The notes under the pieces were generated by a model, which ran no database searches, was not told where the DNA came from, and worked only from the letters and a program-made list of their open reading frames with translations. A stretch of DNA of 14,817 nt from JACJYE01 sp964432875 (GTDB lineage: Bacteria > Bacteroidota > Bacteroidia > Chitinophagales > Saprospiraceae). The stretch is taken from the NCBI GenBank assembly GCA_964432875.1, contig CAYSPJ010000123.1, positions 1 to 14,817 on the forward strand, in the 5' to 3' direction. The translations under genes were made by a program, and so were the position numbers. Below, piece after piece: positions 9,501-14,817 of this stretch (the stretch's first letter is position 1; every line of letters starts with the position of its first letter).

Positions 9501-12151
9501 TATCCCTCATTGTTTTGGAAAAAAATGATACGCTGCGCACGCTTTACCACTCTAGTACCCGTACTTTCAGCAAGCTACAACCGGGAGCATACCGCTTAGT
9601 GCTCTTTGCCCGCAATGGCACTTCCCATCAACGCGACATCCATATTAGCACCGATGCCCTCCGCTTTGAAGACCTTTCCGCGGCGGCCTTTGAGCTGGAT
9701 ACTGCCATTTGGCATATCTTGGGTTGGACTGCTGAACTGCCTGCCGCTTCATCGCCTGGCCCTTATCAGCACAAGGGGCGCCTCATCAGCGGCCGGATAT
9801 TGGATCAGGAGACGGGAGAGCCGCTGATTGGTGCTAACATCCACTTGTCAGGTACGCTCTATGGCACGACCACAAATCTCGATGGCTATTATGAGTTGTG
9901 GGTGCCAAATGGGCCCTACGAGTTATCTATTAGCTATGTGGGCTATGCCTCGCAGAAAGTGAGCGGTTATGGGGCTTATGGCAGTGGCGACATCCTGCTT
10001 TCCTCTAGCGGCTTCATGCTAGAAGAGGTCATGGTATTGGGGTATGATGAAATCCGTAACTTGCCGACCCGCAATATCAACGCCATAGCCGCGGTAACGG
10101 CGGGTTCTAGCTTGGGCCTGGACGACGCCATCACTATCCGGGGCAGCCGGGAGTTGAGCACACATTACTATACAGACGGCATCAGGGTGAGCAGCGATAC
10201 CATGTATAGAGATGATTTTGGGGCTGAAACCGGCGGCGGGCGCGTCCGCACCTTGTTTCGAGACGATGCCTGGTGGCAGCCGCATCTGCTCACTGGCCGG
10301 CAGGGCGAGGCTTACTTCCGCGTTACCTATCCGGACAACATCACCGCCTGGCAAATTTTTGCCGTGGGGCAAGATCAGCGTTTGCGCGGTGGGGTGGGGC
10401 TGGGGAAGGTGAGGGCCTATCAGCCCCTGGCAGCGCAGTTGGCCCTGCCCCGATTCCTTATTGCCGACGATCAGGCGGAAGTTGTCGGCAAAGCCGCCAA
10501 TTATACGGGTGACACGCTGCTCCTACGGACTTATTTTGAGCAGGGTGGGCGGCGGGTGCAGGAAAATACCCTCGCCCTCGCCGCAGGGCATAGCGAGAAG
10601 CTGCTGCTGGAAGCTCCGGCGGATGCTGATTCTCTGCACCTGGTTTACGCCCTGGAGATGGATGGATTCACCGATGGCGAGCGGCGCAGTATCCCCATTT
10701 TCCCGCGCGGCACGCGGGAAACCGTCGGGCAGTTCCTCCTCCTGGAGGGTGACACTACCCTGGAGCTGCAGTTTGACCCGCGCTATGGCGAAGTCGTATT
10801 TTATGCCCAGGACAATCTCCTGGCCAGCCTGTTGGAAGAGGCTGACAAACTTGCTGGCTACCCTTATGGCTGCAACGAGCAGTTGGCTAGCAGGCTCATC
10901 GCTTTATTGTTACAAAAAAGCATCCGCTTCGAGCTCGGAGAGCCTTTCCAGGGCGAAGAAGATATCAAAACGATACTGGCGCAATTGCACCAAGGCCAGC
11001 ATCCGGCGGGCTACTGGGGCTGGTGGCCGCAGGGGGCGTATAGCAATTGGATCACCCTGCACGTGCTGCGGGCATTGCAGCAGGCTCAACAGTCCGGCTA
11101 CCCCTCTACTGCTCTGGAGAAAGGATTGCGTTTCTTGACTAGCCAGCTCCAAGGTATGGCGGGGGCAGATTTGCTGGAGGCGCTGCTGTTGTGTTCAGAA
11201 TCGGGTCAGCAACTCGATTACGAACGCTTTGCCGAGCGCTTGGACACCTTGCCGTTGCCGCTATTGCACCGCTTGCAACTCATCCGCTTGCGGCAGGAAA
11301 ACGGGCTGCCATACACGCTGGATAGCCTCTACCACTACCGCCAGCAGAGCTTGCTGGGCGGCCATTTCTGGGGGCAGCCAGCGCCCCATCTACGCTATAA
11401 TACTACCCAGCCGAGCCTGGAGGCTTACCGCATCCTGCGCCGGGAAGGGGATTCGGACGGTATGCGCGCCATCCGGCAGTATTTCCTGGAAACCCGTGAG
11501 GCCAGCGGTATTTGTGCTTGGCGCAATACCTATGAGACAGCTACTGTACTGGCAGCATTGTTGCCCGCTATCCTGGAGGGGGAGCAGGGGCGGCAGGCGC
11601 TGTCCAGCCGACTTTACCTGAGTGGGGTAGGGGAGGAAGGCGTCGGGGTATTCCCATACCGTGCTAGCTTTCCGCCAGAGCAGCCGCTGCGGCTGTCAAA
11701 AAGCGGGGCGGGGCCGCTTTTCGCCACGGTCTATCAGCAATTTCAGAACCGATCGCCGGAACCGAAAACGGATGTATTCCGCCTCCACACCTATCTGGAG
11801 CAGGACGGCCGACGGGTAGAGCGCCTGCGCCAAGGCGAGAAAGCGCTGCTTATCGCCGAGCTGGAAGTTGATGCCCATGCCGATTACGTCGCCGTTGAAA
11901 TCCCCATTCCGGCAGGCTGTAGCTATTTCGCCAAGCCCAGCATCCGCAATAGCTACGAAGCACATCGCGAGTATTTCCGCCAGCATGTGGCCGTATTTTG
12001 TGAGGCGCTCCCACCTGGCAAGCATGTATTTCGCATCGAATTAGAGCCGCGGTTTACCGGCCGCTATACCCTCAACCCCGCTCGGGCAGAGCTGATGTAC
12101 TTCCCCGTCTTCTACGGCCGCAATGCGTTAAAGGTGGTAGCAGTGGAGTAG
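6548..12151 (+). CDS. Secreted alpha-2-macroglobulin family protein with carboxypeptidase-regulatory and half-plug insert
   Basis: This 1867-residue protein is a second A2M-like thioester protein. It starts 24 nt after the first gene, almost certainly in the same operon. A signal peptide (about 1-21, cut after SLGA) leads directly into macroglobulin domains, without the helical region of its neighbour. MG2 has YQPGD at 235-239. The bait-adjacent domain ends near 651 (HLAAGAINA). About 580 residues then precede the A2M domain, which starts near 1233. This insert holds poorly recognisable beta-rich sequence, a carboxypeptidase-regulatory-like domain (about 1080-1160, SGRILDQETGEPLIGANI) and a partial TonB-receptor plug (about 1160-1216, LPTRNINAI and IRGSRELSTHYYTDGIRV). 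The thioester motif CNEQ is at 1442-1445 in the standard context YPYGC. A helical domain follows (WGWWPQG at 1490-1496), then a C-terminal beta domain (about 1730-1867). There is no outer-membrane barrel, so it is not a transporter. A second ATG at 6551 is an equally possible start. The A2M call is very sure; the trap role is inferred. Confidence 0.93.
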   Translation: MMKRTNLLPALFLLFLSSLGAQEADIPTYVYRLQAREAEELYRRGEEALSDALFRSPIDTFAAVPPAGQRWPPGHYLWVTAQQEHLALHLHSVYSHQVISLNDGRSLRLRLADKAGQAVPEAQLLLDGRRIPYDRATEAYVLKRWNKGGFLRIELPGDTLFYALERDFERSLLTRRWQYFRKSQTGYVITTPIRLGERGYRFFKRGFGYGDWGRNRRHKPQASLKGYLALNKPRYQPGDTLKLAAYVAKANGKPWRKELNLYLYDHRTRQSHHRITLRPDTPGVVVQQWLLADSLTLDRDYLLVVEMPGEKQGGRLQQAFRYEDYQLREATYSLQAAADRFTGTEPMILLAEGRDYNGLQLMDAEVKIVLLSGQITDCYASPLLIPDTLWVYQTELQPDGPTQIAVPDSVLPYCTATLQAHAFFADSKGELHEKQLSLDYNRRPLELRLRLEQDSLLAEALSEGQPLAMTARLYTSLPGQLQDAKGVAVNLPWRQAINPYVAEYQLAAGKQTVSARLSSGGAFSAAVQLAAQLRGDTLRLQIQNPRRLKLYWQVQNRQGEWAAGYTADSAFSAVMPGAGGEAYFVQCHYVWGGLSQIAKAEALHYKKLLNIELEQPEKVYPGQTETIKIVAKDYRQRPVSGVHLAAGAINAQFEQTRSFKAPDIAYRPPRAPMIYNRFQTNPYTSRVLSSSVDTAWYRRLGLGEELFYRLRFPEKGSCWQYDSLAADTALRELALFAPYVVKQGRAQPIYLIYCNRELVYYYGTDDKPPYSFAGRAGYNRITFRTREREYQIDSVLLKPGWKLEFSIDEDFFVQSDQRNNISVRAMPPDLTEGEKKLLEQYIFVLRNPQGGHYNYLWDEQGRISRFRGVGRFLKLGPFRPNSLLHYQIQGGFYTSFQYEPGFSYQLFPQRERLYELRLFTDKQKVELPKTLPLQEPGQLPLLARDIERRVQEKTKLKIEYGHDQAQRGLGRYRFLYAREGDSMALSLIVLEKNDTLRTLYHSSTRTFSKLQPGAYRLVLFARNGTSHQRDIHISTDALRFEDLSAAAFELDTAIWHILGWTAELPAASSPGPYQHKGRLISGRILDQETGEPLIGANIHLSGTLYGTTTNLDGYYELWVPNGPYELSISYVGYASQKVSGYGAYGSGDILLSSSGFMLEEVMVLGYDEIRNLPTRNINAIAAVTAGSSLGLDDAITIRGSRELSTHYYTDGIRVSSDTMYRDDFGAETGGGRVRTLFRDDAWWQPHLLTGRQGEAYFRVTYPDNITAWQIFAVGQDQRLRGGVGLGKVRAYQPLAAQLALPRFLIADDQAEVVGKAANYTGDTLLLRTYFEQGGRRVQENTLALAAGHSEKLLLEAPADADSLHLVYALEMDGFTDGERRSIPIFPRGTRETVGQFLLLEGDTTLELQFDPRYGEVVFYAQDNLLASLLEEADKLAGYPYGCNEQLASRLIALLLQKSIRFELGEPFQGEEDIKTILAQLHQGQHPAGYWGWWPQGAYSNWITLHVLRALQQAQQSGYPSTALEKGLRFLTSQLQGMAGADLLEALLLCSESGQQLDYERFAERLDTLPLPLLHRLQLIRLRQENGLPYTLDSLYHYRQQSLLGGHFWGQPAPHLRYNTTQPSLEAYRILRREGDSDGMRAIRQYFLETREASGICAWRNTYETATVLAALLPAILEGEQGRQALSSRLYLSGVGEEGVGVFPYRASFPPEQPLRLSKSGAGPLFATVYQQFQNRSPEPKTDVFRLHTYLEQDGRRVERLRQGEKALLIAELEVDAHADYVAVEIPIPAGCSYFAKPSIRNSYEAHREYFRQHVAVFCEALPPGKHVFRIELEPRFTGRYTLNPARAELMYFPVFYGRNALKVVAVE
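8501..10246 (+). other. Large insert at the bait position of the second A2M protein (residues 652-1233)
   Basis: The segment between the bait-adjacent domain and the A2M domain is about 140 residues in the first protein but about 580 here. Residues 652-1078 look beta-rich, with many Tyr, Arg and Phe and phrases such as LQPGAYRLVLFARNG near 1010-1020. I cannot name a family for this part. Residues 1080-1160 are a carboxypeptidase-regulatory-like beta sandwich, with the SusC-like features GEPLIGANI, NLDGYYEL and SYVGYASQ. Residues 1160-1216 match the first half of a TonB-receptor plug. The second plug half and the barrel are absent, and the sequence runs straight into the A2M domain. Confidence 0.75.
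10871..10882 (+). other. Thioester motif CNEQ of the second A2M protein
   Basis: TGC AAC GAG CAG encodes CNEQ at residues 1442-1445, in the context AGYPYGCNEQLASR, the usual bacterial A2M thioester setting. The 12 nucleotides are identical to those of the first gene's motif. The Cys and Gln needed for the thioester are present. Confidence 0.92.
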
Positions 12152-12285
12152 AGCGGGGAGGGCTCAGGCTTTTGTGTGGGTAAGGGTTAGATGGTGTGCG
12201 AATGAGGGCGAAGTGCAACATGGCTTAAATCCCACAAATTCCCTACCTTTGCCAACTGTTTAACAAAACAAGCGAAAAACTCTTG
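12152..12285. other. Intergenic gap between the A2M operon and the glycosyltransferase pair
   Basis: This 134-nt gap contains no open frame of note. I see no clear GC stem with a T-run, so no intrinsic terminator can be called for the A2M operon and some read-through is possible. Its last 60 nt carry the candidate promoter at 12225-12251, followed by an A-rich leader (AACAAAACAAGCGAAAAA) before the next start. Confidence 0.6.
12225..12251 (+). promoter_or_regulatory. Candidate Bacteroidota promoter for the glycosyltransferase pair
   Basis: TACCTTTG at 12244-12251 is a full match to the -7 consensus TAnnTTTG. A TTA within CTTAAAT (12225-12227) lies 16 nt upstream as a weak -33 element, much like the TTAAA at the first promoter. 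The predicted leader is about 25-30 nt and A-rich, without a Shine-Dalgarno sequence. Confidence 0.65.
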
Positions 12286-13002
12286 ATGAGCAAGAAACTA
12301 TCTATCGTCATACCCGCCTATAATGAGGAAGCGACTATCCACCTGATTTTGGACAAAGTCAAAGCCGTGCAACTGGCCGGCGGGCTGAGTAAGGAAGTCA
12401 TCCTGGTCAACGATTGCTCGCGTGATGATACGGAAGGAGCTATCCAGCGCTACATGGCTCTAAACCCGGAGCTCGACATCCAGTATCACCGCCATGCGGT
12501 CAATCAGGGCAAAGGGGCGGCCTTGCATACGGGCATCCGTCAGGCCTCGGGCGATTATCTCATCATCCAGGATGCCGATTTGGAATATGACCCGCAGGAG
12601 TACAACATCTTGCTGCGGCCAATATTGGATGGAGTAGCTGACGTGGTTTACGGTTCGCGCTTCATGGGAGGGCGGCCGCATCGCATCCTCTTCTTCTGGC
12701 ACTCTATCGGCAACAAATTCCTCACCTTCCTGTCCAATGCTTTCACCAACCTGAATTTGACGGATATGGAAACTTGCTACAAGCTGTTCCGCACCGAAAT
12801 TATCCAAGGGCTGAGGTTGGAGGAGAACCGCTTCGGCTTTGAGCCGGAGGTGACGGCCAAAGTTGCGCGCATCCCCAATATCCGGATTTACGAGGTGGGG
12901 ATATCCTATTACGGGCGCACCTATGCCGAAGGCAAAAAAATAAACTGGAAAGATGGCTTCCGCGCCATTTACTGCATCTTGAAATACAACCTCTTCCGCT
13001 GA
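12286..13002 (+). CDS. Family 2 glycosyltransferase, dolichol/polyprenyl-phosphate sugar synthase (DPM1-like)
   Basis: This 238-residue cytoplasmic enzyme of GT family 2 probably transfers a sugar from a nucleotide sugar to a polyprenyl phosphate. Visible motifs are the N-terminal SIVIPAYNEE (6-15), NDCSRDDT with the nucleotide-binding Asp (42-49), NQGKGAAL (73-80), the metal-binding DAD (96-98) within QDADLEYDP, TDMETCYK (159-166) and RFGFEPEVTAKV (182-193). It ends in the family-typical YGRTYAEGKKINWKDG region. There are no membrane segments, unlike GtrB/ArnC-type enzymes, and the length is normal for the soluble DPM1 type. I chose the ATG at 12286 over the in-frame TTG at 12283. Its stop overlaps the next start in TGATG, so the two are probably translationally coupled. 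The sugar cannot be read from sequence. Confidence 0.9.
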   Translation: MSKKLSIVIPAYNEEATIHLILDKVKAVQLAGGLSKEVILVNDCSRDDTEGAIQRYMALNPELDIQYHRHAVNQGKGAALHTGIRQASGDYLIIQDADLEYDPQEYNILLRPILDGVADVVYGSRFMGGRPHRILFFWHSIGNKFLTFLSNAFTNLNLTDMETCYKLFRTEIIQGLRLEENRFGFEPEVTAKVARIPNIRIYEVGISYYGRTYAEGKKINWKDGFRAIYCILKYNLFR

Positions 13003-14807
13003 TGACGCGCACCAACTACTCCCTATGGGCCTGGTGGGCCTGTGCCATATTCATGCTTGCCGTCAATACGCTGTATTATCCCAAGTGGAAAATCCCTCAG
13101 ACGGAGGCCACCATTAGTTGGGATGTATCGGGCTATTACCTATACCTCCCGGCGCTTTTTATCTACAAGGATATCAAGCAGGTGGCATTTCTGGAGGAGG
13201 TGCATCAAAAGTACCAGCCGGCTTCCAGCCCCTATCAAGCTTTTCAGCATGAGAGCGGCAGCCGGGTCATGAAATATTCGGCTGGCCTGGCTGTACAGTA
13301 CCTGCCTTTTTTCCTCTTGGCCCACAGCCTGGCTGCCCCGCTGGGCTATCCTGCCGATGGGTTTTCACTGCCATATCAACTGGCTATCAGCCTGGGGAGT
13401 TTGTTGGTGGCCATCCTGGGGCTGTGGTTCCTGCGGCGCATTTTGTTGAATTATTTCCACGACAAGCCTGTGGCGGCCGTGCTTTTGCTGCTTGTCTTCG
13501 CCACCAACTATTTGGACTACACGGCCATCAATGGGGCGATGACCCACAACTATCTCTTTACGCTGTACGCCCTGTTGGCCTGGCTGAGCATGAGGTTTTA
13601 TCAAGCCCCCTCTGCCGGGAAAAGCCTGGGCATCGGCTTGCTCCTCGGCCTGATGGCGCTGACCAGGCCCACTGAAGCGATTGCCGTAATAATCCCTCTT
13701 TTTTGGGGGGTGCCACATTGGCCAGCCCTTAGGGAGCGGCTGTCCTTCCTGGCACAAAAATGGCGTTTGCTGGCTCTTGCTGCCCTGGCATGCCTGGCAG
13801 TAGGGAGCTTACAGCTTATTTACTGGAAATATGTTGCCGGGAGCTGGGTGGTTTATAGCTATCAAGATCAGGGCTTTAGCTGGCTGAGCCCACACATCAA
13901 AAATGGCTTGTTCAGCTATCGCGCCGGCTGGCTGGTTTATACGCCGACTATGCTATTTGCCCTGCTCGGGTTTATCCCTTTATTCCGTCTGCACCGGCTA
14001 CTATTCTGGCCAATATTGGGCTTCAGCCTTTTGTTCATGTACATCGCTTTTGCCTGGGATATCTGGTGGTATGGCGGCAGCCTGGGGCAGCGAGCTATGG
14101 TGCAGGCTTATGCCATCCTTGCTTTCCCTCTGGCGAGCTTTACCGAGTGGGCCTTCAGCCAGAAAGCCCGGACATATATATTTGGCGGCTTTTGCCTGTT
14201 GTTTGCTTACTACAATCTGTGGTGGACCCACCAGGCCCACCGCGGCGGTTTATTTGCCAGCGAGCAGATGAACAAGGGCTATTTCTGGCGGGTGTTGTTC
14301 CGCAATGAGGTGCCTGAAGAGGCGCTCAAGCTGTTAGATACGCGTCACATCTACGAAGGTGAGCGCCAGGCGGTGCGCTTGATTTATCAAAACGATTTCG
14401 AGTCAGATACTACCCAGTACGATTGCCCTTTGGCGGTCATCGAAGGGCAGCGTTCGCTCTGCCTTACCGCGGAGCAACAACATTCCCCAGCCTTCGCTTT
14501 CCCTCTGGAGCGGGGAGAAGATCAATGGCTGCGGGCAGCAGCTACTTTCCGCTGTGGAGAAAAAGAATGGGATACTTGGCGCATGGCTCAGTTTATCGTG
14601 CGCTTTAAGCATAATGGCCAGACGGTCCGGGAAAATGTGGTGCGTGTCTTTCGCTTCCTCCAGCATGAGGACACTCGGGAGATTTATATCGACTGTAAAT
14701 TTCCCCGCCAGCCCTTCGACCAGGCCGAGGTCTTGTTCTGGAACGCCGACAGCAACAAACCCTTAGCGATCGATCTGCTGCGGGTAGAGGTTTATCAGGA
14801 GGAGTGA
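13002..14807 (+). CDS. Multi-pass membrane protein, probable GT-C-type glycosyltransferase with C-terminal soluble domain
   Basis: This 601-residue protein has about 11 hydrophobic segments between 8 and 408, followed by a soluble domain of about 145 residues (455-601). The first large loop holds WDVSGYYLYLPAL (40-52), whose Asp41 is a candidate for the catalytic acidic residue of GT-C enzymes (ArnT/PMT-like). KYSAGLAVQYLPFF (91-104) and LTRPTEAI (220-227) also fit that fold. Such enzymes transfer sugars from polyprenyl-phosphate carriers outside the cytoplasm, which suits the overlapping upstream DPM1-like gene. The C-terminal domain appears all-beta and ends in AEVLFWNADSNKPLAIDLL, reminiscent of a carbohydrate-binding jelly roll. 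That resemblance is weak. The start has no Shine-Dalgarno and relies on the TGATG overlap. It could instead be a membrane protein of unrelated function. The acceptor is unknown. Only 10 nt follow its stop. Confidence 0.65.
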   Translation: MTRTNYSLWAWWACAIFMLAVNTLYYPKWKIPQTEATISWDVSGYYLYLPALFIYKDIKQVAFLEEVHQKYQPASSPYQAFQHESGSRVMKYSAGLAVQYLPFFLLAHSLAAPLGYPADGFSLPYQLAISLGSLLVAILGLWFLRRILLNYFHDKPVAAVLLLLVFATNYLDYTAINGAMTHNYLFTLYALLAWLSMRFYQAPSAGKSLGIGLLLGLMALTRPTEAIAVIIPLFWGVPHWPALRERLSFLAQKWRLLALAALACLAVGSLQLIYWKYVAGSWVVYSYQDQGFSWLSPHIKNGLFSYRAGWLVYTPTMLFALLGFIPLFRLHRLLFWPILGFSLLFMYIAFAWDIWWYGGSLGQRAMVQAYAILAFPLASFTEWAFSQKARTYIFGGFCLLFAYYNLWWTHQAHRGGLFASEQMNKGYFWRVLFRNEVPEEALKLLDTRHIYEGERQAVRLIYQNDFESDTTQYDCPLAVIEGQRSLCLTAEQQHSPAFAFPLERGEDQWLRAAATFRCGEKEWDTWRMAQFIVRFKHNGQTVRENVVRVFRFLQHEDTREIYIDCKFPRQPFDQAEVLFWNADSNKPLAIDLLRVEVYQEE

Positions 14808-14817
14808 GGCTGGCGGG

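Noticed and set aside
10028..10195. A TonB-dependent receptor gene or a gene-fusion artefact
   Set aside because: The reading frame is continuous, the barrel is absent, and A2M sequence resumes directly after the half-plug with similar codon use, so it is a domain insert rather than a receptor gene or assembly error.
10461..11138. 225-residue open frame within the second A2M gene
   Set aside because: Frame shadow of a GC-rich gene, rich in Arg, Ser and Cys, fully inside a clear A2M coding region.
12002..12151. Type IX secretion C-terminal sorting domain on the A2M proteins
   Set aside because: Both C-termini match the final macroglobulin domain of bacterial A2M proteins and have no extra sorting domain.

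Overview
The window reads as a chromosomal segment of a Bacteroidota species, probably of the Saprospiria/Lewinella type, although the lineage below phylum is a guess. The reasons are: two promoter-like sites of the Bacteroidota form TAnnTTTG; starts without Shine-Dalgarno sequences; a SusC/TonB-receptor-type carboxypeptidase-regulatory plus plug module; and a fairly GC-rich composition with uniform codon use. All four genes are on the + strand, intact and full length. I see no RNA gene, insertion sequence or CRISPR array.

Layout. Positions 1-382 are a non-coding leader with C/G homopolymer tracts, a 13-bp perfect hairpin (169-215) with a G-rich loop, and a promoter at 326-354. Next come two giant secreted alpha-2-macroglobulin (A2M) family proteins in tandem, 24 nt apart: 383-6523 (2046 aa) and 6548-12151 (1867 aa). 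A 134-nt gap with a second promoter leads to a two-gene unit with a TGATG overlap: a DPM1-like family 2 glycosyltransferase (12286-13002) and an 11-TM GT-C-like membrane protein with a C-terminal soluble domain (13002-14807).

How they may work together. Both A2M proteins keep a CxEQ thioester motif (CNEQ in each). They could therefore act as periplasmic or surface protease traps: a protease cuts a bait segment, the protein collapses and the thioester binds the attacker. The first has a long helical N-terminal region and a short low-complexity bait-like linker. The second lacks the helical region. At the bait position it carries about 580 residues, ending in a carboxypeptidase-regulatory-like domain and about half of a TonB-receptor plug. 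This architecture is the most unusual thing in the window. The glycosyltransferase pair looks like a polyprenyl-phosphate-sugar synthase with the membrane transferase that uses its product. No functional link between the two gene pairs can be shown beyond adjacency.
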